A DNA stretch of 64,000 nucleotides, taken from Psococerastis gibbosa (Eukaryota > Arthropoda > Insecta > Psocodea > Psocidae). The stretch spans positions 31,643,419 to 31,707,418 of the forward strand of contig OZ020486.1 in the NCBI GenBank assembly GCA_963971405.1, in the 5' to 3' direction. The translations under genes and the position numbers were made by a program. Below are positions 44,760-54,995 of the stretch, in pieces. Below the pieces are notes generated by a model, which saw only the letters and a program-made list of their open reading frames with translations, did not search any database and had not been told where the DNA came from. Each line of letters starts with the position of its first letter. Position 1 is the first letter of the stretch.

Positions 44760-47700
44760 ATGCACGAAGACGTAAAAATTGAAAAATTAAATGGTCCAAA
44801 CTACCTCACGTGGAAATTTCAAATAGATGTCATCTTAAAATCGATATATGCGTACGACATTGCAACCGGAACGGAACCTTTACCAAGTATCCTTACCAAG
44901 GATAAAAAAGATGATACATCGTGGATAAAAACTGACATAAAAGCTCAACGACTAATTGTAACCTCAGTGGATAGCAGCCAAATTGTGCATTTACTAACAT
45001 GTACAACATCAGCCGAAATGTATAAAGCATTAAATGATCTCTACAATAAGGACACTCATCAACAAAAATGTTCTCTTCTAACGGATTTTTACAACTTTAA
45101 ATTGGAAGATGTCAACAAGGGAATTGCTGAAATAAAAATAATTATCCATAGACTAGCTTCATTGGGAGAAAAGTTAACAGACGAGATGGTTGTAACAAAG
45201 ATTGTATCTTCTCTTCCCGAAAAATTCAACGCCTTCAGAAGTGCTTGGGAGTCAGTCACTGCAAAAGATAAGACGCTTGCCAATCTTTTTTCTCGCCTTC
45301 AATTAGAGGACGAACGATGTGGAAACAACTCAGTAGCATTCAAAACACTAGCCCAAGGTAAAAGTACTCTATCTAATTCTAATTTTAAAAATAAAAATGA
45401 ACTTTTCTGTACGTATTGCAAATTAAGAAATCATAGGATTGAAAAATGTTTTAAAAAAGCTAGAGATGAAAGAAATACGCTTTATTGCGGAATTTGTAAA
45501 AAGAGGAATTCGCACCGATCCTCAGAGTGTTTTTTCCGTAACAGAAATAGAGAAAATGGTGACAGCAATAATAATAAAGTTTTTTTGGTATCTAAAAATT
45601 CCAATTACTTTAATAATAATAAAAGTATTAGCTTAGCTGTCGATAGTGCAGCAAGTAAACATTTAGTTAATAATTTAAATTGTCTTGAGAATAGTAATCC
45701 TGCAATATCAAAATTCAGTTTAGCAAAAAAGAATGAATCCTTATTTGGAACGGCCATAGGAACATTAAAGAGTGAGAGTGTGACATTAAACAATGTAGTT
45801 TACGTACCGGAGTTATCTCAAAATCTTCTTTCTGTTAAAAAAATCACCGATAAAGGTGGGTTTGTATTATTTTCAAAAGGAAACGTAGAAATTATTAATT
45901 CAAAATTCGAAACTGTCATGGAAGGTAAAGAAAATAACGGTTTGTTCGTTGTTAATTTAAAATATGGTAAAAACCAAAATTTAAAAAATAGAGAAAATAT
46001 TTTTTCTGTGAATGATTATGACGACATTTATGAATGGCATAGAAAATTAGGTCATATTAGTTTTAAAAATTTGCAAAGACTTGCAACAATGTCAGATGGA
46101 ATAAAAATAACTAAAAATTCTTTAGATATTAAAAATTGTGAAATTTGTATTAAAGCTCGACATGCTCGTGATCCCTTTAGTGGAAATTTAAAGCGTGCTA
46201 CTCGAATGCTCGAAATAATTCATAGTGACGTCGAAGGTCCCTTTGAAATTGAATCTATTGATCAATGCAAATATTATGTATCAATAATTGATGATTTTAC
46301 GTGTTATAGTGAAGTACATCCTATAAAAGCAAAATCAGACGCAGCAAATGTTATAAAAAATTTTATTTTGCGAGCCGAAAATGAAAAAGGTTTAAAAGTA
46401 TGCAGATTTAAATGTGACGGTGGAGGTGAATACCTGCCATTAAAACAATGGTTTTATAATAGAGGAATATTTTTTGATGTAACTGCTAGTTATAGTCCTC
46501 AAATGAACCCTCGTTCAGAAAGATTAAATCGGACAATTACTGAAAAAATAAGAAGTTTACTCTTTGATAGTAATGTTAATAAAAATTTATGGAGTGAAGC
46601 GGCTAAGACAAGTTGTTTTTTACTTAATCGCAGTCCAACAGTTAATAGCAAGGCAACGCCTATAGAAAATTGGACTGGAAAAAGACCAGATTTAAAAAAT
46701 TTAAAAATTTTTGGTTCTGAAGCTTATGCTAAAATTCTACCTCGTGTTAAGAAGCTTGATGAAAGATCAAGAAAATTGATATTCGTTGGTTATAATCATA
46801 ATGGTTATCGTTTGTTTGACCCAAACATTAAAAAGATTGTTATTTCTAGGGATGTTATTTTTCCTGAAAACTCACTTAAAATTAAAAATAAGCTAAAACC
46901 TGAAGAAATGGTAAAACTTGATTTTAATGTTTCAGAATTTTTCAAGGATTCAGAGTCTGAATCAGACAAGCACCAAGTGAGCCCACGAAGAGTCAATGAA
47001 TCTGTGGAGGAAATAATCAGTGAAAATGATGCTGACGGTGAGTCTGAATCAGAACCTGAAACTCCAAAGGAATACCCTTATAAATTAAGAAGTAGAATTA
47101 ATCTACGGAAACCTGCTACACTTGATGATTGTGAAACTAATTTAACTGATCTATTTGATGATAGCGTATATTTAACGTTTGAAGAAGCCGTAAAAGGCAA
47201 TGAATGTAAAGAATGGGTAGATGCTGTAGAGAAGGAGAAAGAATCGTTGATTTCTAATAAAACTTGGATTTATATTCCAAAAGCAGAAGCTGAAAATAAT
47301 AAGATTTTGACTTCTCGCTGGATTTTTCGCAAAAAAGATAATAATACTTTTAAAGCCAGACTCGTTGTAAGAGGTTTCGAACAAGAAAATGGCATAGATT
47401 TTACCGATATATTTAGTCCAGTGGTAGATTCAAATAGTTTACGATTGTTATTTGCTTTAGCAGCAAAGAAAAAAATGCTAATTGCTTCATTTGATATAAA
47501 ATCTGCATTTTTAAATAGCGATCTTAATGAGAAAATTTTTATGCATATTCCGGAAGGATTTAAAAACGCTAAAAACAAAGACAAAGTATGTCTATTAAAA
47601 AAGTCATTGTACGGACTTAAACAATCTCCAGCATTGTGGAATTCTAAGTTGAATGATTATTTATTATCGATTGGTTTACAGAGATTAAAATCAGATCCTT

Positions 47701-48656
47701 GTATTTATTGTAATACTGATAAAAGCTTGATAATTTCAATTCATGTTGATGATGGATTAATAATAAGTAAAAATGAATTGATGTTGAATGATTTTGTAAA
47801 AAAGCTAAGCAAACTTTGCGAAGTTACCTATAACAAAGACATAAAGAAATATGTAGGTATTGAAATTTTGAGAATTAAAGCTGGTATAAAAATTAGCCAG
47901 AAGAAATATGTTGAAAACATGCTTAAAACTTATAATATGTCGGAAGCAAATTCTGTTAAAACTCCAATATGTAATCAAAAGTCAGATAACAGTAAAAATA
48001 TATCCTTTCCATACCGCGAAGCAGTCGGTAGTCTCTTATATTGTTCTACTAAAACACGACCAGATATAACTTTCAGTGTGAATTATGAAAGTCGTTGTAT
48101 TGAACCTAAAACTTATAATGTTTCCGATGTAAAAAGAACTTTAAGATATTTAAAAGGTACAAAGAATTTAGGAATAACTTATAATGGTTCAAATTGTAAT
48201 AAACTAATTGCATATTCAGATGCAAGTTACGCAGATGATGAAATATCTCGGAAAAGTACCACAGGTTTCGTGATTTACTATTGTGGCGGACCTGTAGCTT
48301 GGTGTTCAAAGAAACAAAATATTGTAACACTTTCCACTACTGAAGCTGAATATATAGCAGCTGCAGAATGTCTAAAAATGTGTTTGTTTTTGAAATCTTT
48401 AATCCAGGAATTAACTGGTGAAAAATTGGAAATCTTACTATTTGTTGATAATACTAGTGCAATTGAAGTAATGAAAACTGGTTGTGGAAAACGAACAAAG
48501 CACATAGATGTAAGATATAAATTTATTACTGATCTAGTAAAGAACAAGGTAGTAGAAGTAAAACATGTTCCAAGTAGTGAACAAGCAGCAGATATTTTTA
48601 CAAAAGCTCTACCTAATTCTTCATTTGAAAAGTTTAGAAAAATGCTTGTTGATTAA
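44760..48656 (+). CDS. Copia gag-pol polyprotein, intact
   Basis: One 1298-residue frame without stops. Domain order is gag, protease, integrase, RT, RNase H, which defines Ty1/copia. Gag (1 to about 210) is followed by two CCHC knuckles (CTYCKLRNHRIEKC from about 217; CGICKKRNSHRSSEC just after). The aspartic protease motif is AVDSAASKHLV, Asp about 295, with DSA in place of the common DSG. The integrase has the HHCC part (WHRKLGH...CEIC) and DDE residues at about D490 (HSDVEGPF), D553 (KCDGGGEY) and E587 (SERLNR). The RT has ARLVVRGFEQ, SFDIKSAFLN, SLYGLKQSPALWN and HVDDGL (D997/D998). The RNase H has AYSDASYADD (about 1154), STTEAEY and FVDN. The first ATG after the primer site is used. 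It acts in virus-like particles in the cytoplasm and then integrates in the nucleus. All key residues are present. Confidence 0.97.
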   Translation: MHEDVKIEKLNGPNYLTWKFQIDVILKSIYAYDIATGTEPLPSILTKDKKDDTSWIKTDIKAQRLIVTSVDSSQIVHLLTCTTSAEMYKALNDLYNKDTHQQKCSLLTDFYNFKLEDVNKGIAEIKIIIHRLASLGEKLTDEMVVTKIVSSLPEKFNAFRSAWESVTAKDKTLANLFSRLQLEDERCGNNSVAFKTLAQGKSTLSNSNFKNKNELFCTYCKLRNHRIEKCFKKARDERNTLYCGICKKRNSHRSSECFFRNRNRENGDSNNNKVFLVSKNSNYFNNNKSISLAVDSAASKHLVNNLNCLENSNPAISKFSLAKKNESLFGTAIGTLKSESVTLNNVVYVPELSQNLLSVKKITDKGGFVLFSKGNVEIINSKFETVMEGKENNGLFVVNLKYGKNQNLKNRENIFSVNDYDDIYEWHRKLGHISFKNLQRLATMSDGIKITKNSLDIKNCEICIKARHARDPFSGNLKRATRMLEIIHSDVEGPFEIESIDQCKYYVSIIDDFTCYSEVHPIKAKSDAANVIKNFILRAENEKGLKVCRFKCDGGGEYLPLKQWFYNRGIFFDVTASYSPQMNPRSERLNRTITEKIRSLLFDSNVNKNLWSEAAKTSCFLLNRSPTVNSKATPIENWTGKRPDLKNLKIFGSEAYAKILPRVKKLDERSRKLIFVGYNHNGYRLFDPNIKKIVISRDVIFPENSLKIKNKLKPEEMVKLDFNVSEFFKDSESESDKHQVSPRRVNESVEEIISENDADGESESEPETPKEYPYKLRSRINLRKPATLDDCETNLTDLFDDSVYLTFEEAVKGNECKEWVDAVEKEKESLISNKTWIYIPKAEAENNKILTSRWIFRKKDNNTFKARLVVRGFEQENGIDFTDIFSPVVDSNSLRLLFALAAKKKMLIASFDIKSAFLNSDLNEKIFMHIPEGFKNAKNKDKVCLLKKSLYGLKQSPALWNSKLNDYLLSIGLQRLKSDPCIYCNTDKSLIISIHVDDGLIISKNELMLNDFVKKLSKLCEVTYNKDIKKYVGIEILRIKAGIKISQKKYVENMLKTYNMSEANSVKTPICNQKSDNSKNISFPYREAVGSLLYCSTKTRPDITFSVNYESRCIEPKTYNVSDVKRTLRYLKGTKNLGITYNGSNCNKLIAYSDASYADDEISRKSTTGFVIYYCGGPVAWCSKKQNIVTLSTTEAEYIAAAECLKMCLFLKSLIQELTGEKLEILLFVDNTSAIEVMKTGCGKRTKHIDVRYKFITDLVKNKVVEVKHVPSSEQAADIFTKALPNSSFEKFRKMLVD

Positions 48657-48737
48657 ACTTTTTATTGTATTTCTATATAATGAAGGAATTTTATTTTATT
48701 TTACTAAAAGTTTGGAATTTAAATATTCATGCAAAAA

Positions 48738-48749
48738 TTAAGGGGAGGA
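48738..48749 (+). other. Copia polypurine tract
   Basis: The purine-rich AAGGGGAGGA immediately precedes the 3' LTR, the expected place for plus-strand DNA priming. Confidence 0.85.
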
Positions 48750-49002
48750 TGTTGAAATAATTTTTTAAATTATAATTTTTGCTATTTCATAATAAAATAA
48801 TAATAAAATTAAAAATAATAATAATGAAAATAAATATTAATTTAATAATATTTTGTTTGTCTATGACATTGTCTGTGACACTGTTTAGAGTTTACAATGT
48901 TTTTTACTTCCTTGCTACAAAGATGGCGAATACACAATATTAATTCAAAGTGTGATATTTTTTATCTATAAATTTAAAACCGATCCAAAGCATAACCCAA
49001 CA
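48750..49002 (+). repeat. Copia 3' LTR
   Basis: 253 bp, the same as the 5' LTR except for one base seen near the right end. It is followed by GAGGT (49003-49007). Confidence 0.95.
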
Positions 49003-49060
49003 GAGGTCAATCGGATACATTCATTAATGGTATGCGATTAAACTTTAAAAAAAAAAATAA
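49003..49060. repeat. Repeat at the copia insertion site
   Basis: GAGGTCAATCGGATACATTC followed by ATTAA and an A-rich run is found again at 57361-57410 without a copia element. The copia insertion therefore split a copy of an older repeat. Confidence 0.7.
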
Positions 49061-49084
49061 AAAAAAAACTATAATAGGGTACAG

Positions 49085-49215
49085 TCATTACGTGTAAATT
49101 CACATAGGTTGAAGATTTAACCACCTCCTCGTTATTACCGGAATTAGAGAAACAAGATCAATCTGGACTTGGCGGGATTCGACCCGAAGATCCATGGGGG
49201 GGGGGGGGGCATCGT
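49085..49215 (-). repeat. tRNA-like SINE (SINE-C), copy 2
   Basis: On the minus strand, GGGTCGAATCCCGCC (B box) is followed by AAGTCCAGATTGATCTTG and TCTCTAATTCCGGTAA, the tail seen at 6950-7000 and 58250-58290. A run of 14 G (49196-49209) sits inside the head. A separate plus-strand B box (GGGTTCGAGTCCTGCC) lies at about 49237-49253. Confidence 0.55.
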
Positions 49216-49276
49216 GTTACCAGCACCATACACAGTGGGTTCGAGTCCTGCCACGAATAAACTATAATGCACTCTG

Positions 49277-49554
49277 AAGAACCAGTAGATGTGGGTGGTC
49301 GAAATGAAAGAAAAAAGAAAAACTTCCAAACGTTTCCTCAACATCTTCAGTGGCGCTGCGTAGACTTCAAAGGTTGTTCGGTACGGAGCCACCGAGGTAC
49401 AACCTCTACACCTCTACGCAGCGCCACTGAAGAGGTCGACCGCAGGTGTTGACGAAACGTTTGGAAGTTCACTTCCATTTCGACCACGGCCCATCAGCCC
49501 GGATTCTACTGGTTCTTCATTCGACTCCGGCCGTGAAAGCCTTTGCAGTTACAT
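49277..49554 (+). mobile_element. Short PLE-1 insertion, inverted 3' ends, 14-bp target duplication
   Basis: Flanked by TATAATGCACTCTG (49263-49276 and 49555-49568). The left arm is an inverted copy of the Penelope-like 3' end, beginning AAGAACCAGTAG. The right arm is the direct copy ending with the extra segment ATTCGACTCCGGCCGTGAAA. Both arms contain CTTCCAAACGTTT or its complement and the CAGTGGCGCTGCGTAGACTTC coding remnant. The architecture equals that of the 27-29 kb complex in the opposite orientation, but with almost no protein-coding sequence. Confidence 0.85.
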
Positions 49555-49568
49555 TATAATGCACTCTG

Positions 49569-50924
49569 TTAAAAAAAAGTAGCTTTTCACTATGTGAGTA
49601 TGTGTTGGTATGTATGGTAACTGTTTACCGTGATTCCTCTATCCAGACATACAGTGAAGGTGTGCATAATCATGCAATCTAAGTTGGCTCTAAAATTACA
49701 ATAAAAACTAAATTAATAGTAGCCTAAATTACGAAAAAAAATCAAAGAAATTGGGACCTGCTTACAGAAATAAAAGTCATTCAATCAGAAATAGGTTAAA
49801 AAATCGCCAAACGATTTCAAACTATTCCTGATTCCCCGAGGCTCTATTCAGTGCCTTGATCATCAACATGCCGCCCTCTGAGTAACGCGCAGTAATTTAA
49901 CTGAATAAGTCCGAGCCGCATTTCCCTTGAAATCAATAAGATAGCTGATGAAAGGTAGGGGCAATCGAGCCGGAGGTTTATGTGCCAATAAAACCTTTGT
50001 GGGGGGCACAGGTCCCTTGAGCGCTGTCATACGCACGCAAAGTCTGGCTCGTAACGACCAGCGATAATATCATTGCTCGGAGCCTCAAAGGAGTGAGATT
50101 CTACACTCAAAGCCTTTCACAACATCAAAAACTGATTAAGGTGCCTGAGAGACGAGCAACAATTCATGCTTAAGGTAATCAAATCGACCCACCGTATCAG
50201 TCCTAAACACAATTTATAATCTACAACCTATTCTATGTATATACAAGTAAAGGGTAGATGGTAGAGTAGCTTTTTTCTTTTTCATTGCATTTCATTTCTT
50301 TTACTTTCTTTTAATTTCTTCTACATTCTCTACTACTAATTTAATTTATGATCGCCGTTATAAAAGAAATTGGGCTTTGTACAAAAAACGTCCGGAAGAT
50401 GACGTCCAACTTACAGATCACTTATAAATTTTAGGTCACTACATCATTAGCAGTCATTAGGCATCCCTACAAAGAATCAGGGCAAAGGGAGGTGGTGGGG
50501 TAAGTAGGCGAGATAGGGAAGTGGGAGGGCCGGGGGGTGTAAGATGAAAGTGGTTTCTGCAACTCGACACCTTCATTATCCCATTACCGTCTCCATCCCC
50601 GGCACGTCGCCTTGCATTTCTAACTCCACGTCATCTTTACCCGCACCCTTATTCTATAACGACACGAAACACTTCGTACTCTTACTACGTATTGATTCAA
50701 AATTGATATGCATTCTATATCTGTACAAACTACACGCAAAATTAATAGCTGTGAACACTTTCATCAAAATCTGTAGAGTAGTTTCGGAGAATGAAGCTGC
50801 ACATCAGATAGACTATAGTCGGTTAATAAGTTCTGTCACAACTAAAACTAGAAAGAAAGTCAGTGAAATATTATGTTTAAGAAAAGTTTATTTAATCGTG
50901 AAAAACTGTATAAGTACACATTAA
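49569..50924. other. Non-coding stretch
   Basis: No gene recognised. The frame at 50544-50924 (126 codons) has no known domain and no splice context, and it runs into the antisense of the transposase remnant. Confidence 0.35.
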
Positions 50925-51152
50925 AAAAAAATATTCAAAATGTCCACCTTCTGCGCGAATGCAGCCCCGAAGACGACGGGGCCAATCGTCAATGGCTGCT
51001 CGCACTGCTTCACGCACTGCTTCCTCGACTACCTTCATATTCAGCGAGTCCAAACGCTTACGTGGCTTTGCACAGGACTTCTCCTAGATGATCTGCCTTA
51101 TGGAATAATCCAAACGATTCAAGTCAGGGTTGAAGAGGGCAATAGGGTATAT
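50925..51152 (-). pseudogene. Tc1/mariner-type transposase C-terminal remnant
   Basis: Minus-strand reading: YPIALFNPDLNRLDYSIRQ then a stop, EKSCAKPRKRLDSLNMK, and DDWPRRLRGCIRAEGGHFEY. The PDLN.LDYSI block is the usual region around the last catalytic acidic residue in IS630/Tc1/mariner transposases, and (C)I..EGGHFE is a typical C-terminus. An in-frame TAG and the missing N-terminal two-thirds show it is dead. No flanking inverted repeats were found. Confidence 0.7.
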
Positions 51153-51849
51153 TTTAAAAACGAACACTTTCGCCACTCGAATCTATAGGTAATATCTAAT
51201 TCCGTTCAAGTCCCGGTATCGTATACCATTTTTTGCCTTCTAACGTATAAAAAAGAAAGCAATAAATCAACTACTGTAGCCTCTATACTGTAGCTATTTT
51301 TTTTTTTAATATTGTTGAAAACAATGTCTTTCTTTAAATGGATCGATCACTTGTTTTGACAATAGCAACCAGTGATGCAAAGCTCAGGTGTTGAGAACAT
51401 TATTTTTTGGATTTGATGATTTGATGGTGGTTGTAAGATCATATGATGCGGATTCGTAGCCTAGGGAATAAAATTTTCACCCGTGCATGACTTAAATTGG
51501 ATTGTATGCTCATATCCATATGGGCTCATGAGGTTTGATCGATGACTCCCTATTGGGTTGCTGCTTACCCCTCAAACGTTTCGAAATTGGCCGAAATTTT
51601 TTTCACTATAGATGTTTCAAATTGACTGGATGAAGAAAACAGACGCTTTCAAAAATTCAAATTTTTTTTTACGACTTATTTATGACGAATATAGGCCCTA
51701 CCTACTTGTAATAATATAATACTTGCCAACGGCCTTACCATGTTGATTCCATTACAGCAGAGCATGTTTCAAACTGCGGCAACTTGGTAGTGTGCACAGC
51801 GTTGGCAGGGGAACCTGGTGGGACATGATAACTCGCTTAGGGAGTATAA

Positions 51850-51921
51850 GTCGCAGGTTTCCACCAACCTCTCATTGCAGAATGCACATACGTTGACTTG
51901 GTAGCAGATATCATTAATAAA
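51850..51921. repeat. Half copy of MITE family F
   Basis: GGTTTCCACCAACCTCTCAT, GCAGAATGCACATACGTTG and GGTAGCAGATATCATTAATAA match the left half of copy 3 (39985-40124) up to its centre. The right half is absent, and copy 5 follows immediately. Confidence 0.6.
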
Positions 51922-52170
51922 GGCGGAGTTTCCACCGACCTCACATTGCAGAATGCAAATGACATTGACGGAAATTTTTGTTTTACTCTATGCCATAGTT
52001 AAAATTGATCAATTATCATAGAGTAAAATCACAAACAAATTAAAATTAAAAAATGGCGTCATTGTATATGTTAAGTACAAACATTTTAATAGATTTCTAT
52101 AAAAAGAAAAATTCGAATTTCCGTCAATGTCATTTGCATTCTGCAATGAGAGGTCGGTGGAAACCCCGCC
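51922..52170. mobile_element. MITE family F, copy 5 (249 bp, core inverted)
   Basis: GGCGGAGTTTCCACCGACCT and AGGTCGGTGGAAACCCCGCC form the ends; GCAGAATGCAAATGACATTG arms follow. The AT-rich core is the same as in copies 2 and 4 but in opposite orientation relative to the window. No matching 3-bp duplication was found (AAA on the left, TTA on the right), perhaps because it lies against the half copy at 51850. Confidence 0.75.
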
Positions 52171-53710
52171 TTATCGTATGGTTGCAGCGAAAAGCTTCTC
52201 ACTGTCTGTGTAAATTATAGAACTCCAGAACTCAGATTGGTGAATGTATTCTTAGTGCCATATCGAGTACCTGATGAGGGCTAGATAAAAAGAAGTAGAG
52301 TTTCAGCCTAATCACCCACGAAAAAATCGAAAAAACATTGCATAGGTTAATAGCCAACAATGCTGGAGTATTTCAAAATTTTATGGTTGTTGGTGCAATA
52401 TACAATAAATTAATCAGCTTTACCGCTAGTCCTACAGCTCAAATTATAAAAATTAATTAATATATTACAATTTTATGGTATATAGATTAAAATAAAGAGG
52501 AAAACAACAAGTAACCATGCCCCTTTGTCGAATAAATTTGTGAACAAAGAGGTCAGCACTTCCTTCAGGATCATCAGGCTGACACAGTGCCACTTTAAGG
52601 AAATAAGAAATACGTTTAAGTACCTAGTTAAGTAAACAAAGGATTTCTGAAACAATATAATGTAGTCTCTCATAGGGTAAGTTATGCAAACCTACGCTGT
52701 ATAAGAGCAACATTTAACCTATAGTTCATTTTTTTAGTTACATTTTTCCTTGAGATTTTAAAGATTGCAACGTGTTAAAATGTAGATTGGCAGAATAACA
52801 CAGTTTTATGGGAATCTTTCTCCAAAAAAGGGAAAACAGCAAGCAAAGGGAATCAAGGCTCGGCACGTAATCGCAGGGAGCTAGAAACCTTTTGATCCAA
52901 TAAAAAGCGAATCGTGGAAATTAAAGGGAGCTGTCGGGATTCAGAACCTTTCTGCTGCCGGGGCCGAGGGTAGGTCTTTTGCTGACCCTTCATTACGCTC
53001 TATATTTATCATAAGGTTCTGCAGAGAGGTAGTCAAGAACTTAACCCTCCCCATTTCCCCTTTATATGCCCCTTCATGCAATCTCTTAGGGGATGAAGGA
53101 ATATATCGGCGTTGAAAGGGTGTTTCTTTTTAATATCTCCGTGTTTTTAACGTGTTTGCATTTTCCCTTCTCTTGAATTATGTACCTGTTCTTCATCAGA
53201 CCCACAGTCTGGGTCCAGGCAGGGGGATAGCCATTTCAGAAGCGTCGGTGAAAATAGGAACCAACCTATCAGTTTTAGATATTTTAAAGGGGGGATCAGC
53301 ATTTGTAATATTGTAAGTAAAAAAAAAAAAAAAAAATGATCCGGCTGACCTTTCAGGCCCCCAGGTGCTGATACGAACCATACGACCCACTGTATCATCA
53401 TTAGTGACAATCTTAAGAATTTGGAGTACCAGCCGAATTTTTTTCTACATCCTCGTAATGCAATATCAGTATTCTTATACTATCTTATTATCTTATACTA
53501 CAACTATCTTATATAATCTTATAATTTAATATTTTTGTCGAGCCACTGGAACCTCGACTTTCTGCTTCACACGTGTAAATAGTCTAGTTCTCTACCAACT
53601 AAACTATTCGTCACCTACTTTATTAGCCACATAAAAGTACGGAAATCTTCAATACAAAATTCATAATAGAAGCCACGACATTGTAATATCCACAAATCTA
53701 ACACTATTTA
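52171..53710. other. Non-coding stretch
   Basis: No gene recognised. It contains an A18-type run at about 53320-53337. Minus-strand frames at 52473-52673 and 53147-53410 have no recognisable domain. Confidence 0.4.
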
Positions 53711-53801
53711 GCTAGCCCTTTAGTTGAGTGTAAGAAAGGGCTCGAAGGCCCTAACTCTGCTAGGAAAGCTTAGTACAATAAAGTAACTATTAAAAAAAAA
53801 T
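53711..53801 (+). mobile_element. Solitary LINE-B 3' end
   Basis: GCTAGCCCTTTAGTTGAGTG, TAAGAAAGGGCTCG, AAGGCCCTAACTCTGCTAGG and an A-rich end reproduce the LINE-B 3' UTR at 13110-13190. It is an extreme 5' truncation. Confidence 0.75.
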
Positions 53802-54827
53802 TAGCGTGCGTGTATCGGTGTACACACGTAAGAAGTGAAACTTCCTTATGGCATCATTTTTCGAAGAATTATCTACTACAATATATTTACAACTTTACAG
53901 AAATTGGTAAAGTAAAGCCAAGGTAGATAAATTTTAAGCAAAAGGCTTTTATTATTATAAACATGTAGACATGCCTATACAAATAATTCAATTATTTTAT
54001 TTTACCTTAATGTTGCTAAGATTATAATAGCATTTCATTAATTATATTGGTTGTCTGTAAGTCGGTTGTAAAGTCGGTTTACAGACGATAGTTTAACGTG
54101 ACAACGCCTAAATTACTAAATTTCACTTAAATAATACATGGCTGGAAAGAGAAAGAAATGCGGATTAGTCCTTAAGTTGTTTGAATTTTTTAAATGGATA
54201 ATAACGTGGCCGAAAGAGGCCAATTTTGGTTGAAAATCGTGCGCACCCCCTGACGATTCACACCCCCAAAGCCAAACCCCTTGCTTGATCACCACAAATA
54301 TAGCATGGCCTGAAAGAGGAAGAATAGACAAAGACACAGGTATAATATAAATTAAGATAGACCTTCTATATCTGCCCAAAAAAATTGCTTTAAACCCGCC
54401 CATGCAATTCAAATGGGATTGCTGGCTGGAAATGAATTTTTCGCGTTATTTTTTTTTAGAAATTTTGGAAAGTTTGTGCTCACTCGTGTTTAAGGGGTGA
54501 AGGGGTGAATTTGAAAATATGTATTTATACTCGTTTCAAACCATAATTCATACTGCTTCTAATGAGACATTAAAAATTAATTTCCGTTGAAAATTGCAGG
54601 CTGTGGAATTCTTTTACTCTATGCATGGAATTTGGAAGAGTACCCTCAAATTGAAATTAACACCTTCATAAACGCGGCTGAAAAAGGCCTATTTTCGCTG
54701 AAAATCGGCAAATTTGGGCGCACCTCCTCACGTTTCCTCCCCCCAAAGTCGAACCCTTTGCCCAATCACAACAAATATAGCATGGCTTGAAAGAGGAAGA
54801 ATAGACCTAGACATGGGTATATATATA
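53802..54827. other. Non-coding stretch
   Basis: No gene recognised. Two internally similar blocks (about 54220-54310 and 54670-54800, sharing AAAGAGGAAGAATAGAC) suggest a local duplication. Confidence 0.4.
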
Positions 54828-54964
54828 ATTGCTTTCCAATTTATACGTAGTGGAAAGCTTTGTGATTTTTCGATTCCGAAATTTCAACGGATTTACACGT
54901 TTTGAGGTCCCAATAACCCAAAAAAGTGATTTTTACGAAATTTCTGTCTGTCGATCTGTCTGTA

Positions 54965-54995
<31 letters not shown>

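Larger units (their letters stand above)
44378..49002 (+). mobile_element. Complete copia-class LTR retrotransposon (4625 bp)
   Basis: It has everything an autonomous Ty1/copia element needs. Two 253-bp LTRs with TG...CA ends differ at one base seen (GGCATAA against AGCATAA near the end). There is a primer site, a single 1298-codon gag-pol frame, a polypurine tract and a GAGGT duplication. LTR identity and the intact frame point to a very recent insertion. AT-rich codon use in the ORF resembles the host background. The element lies downstream of the Senseless-like gene and does not interrupt any recognised gene. Confidence 0.97.

Noticed and set aside
50544-50924. 126-codon plus-strand frame
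   Set aside because: No domain. It runs into the region that reads as transposase on the opposite strand.
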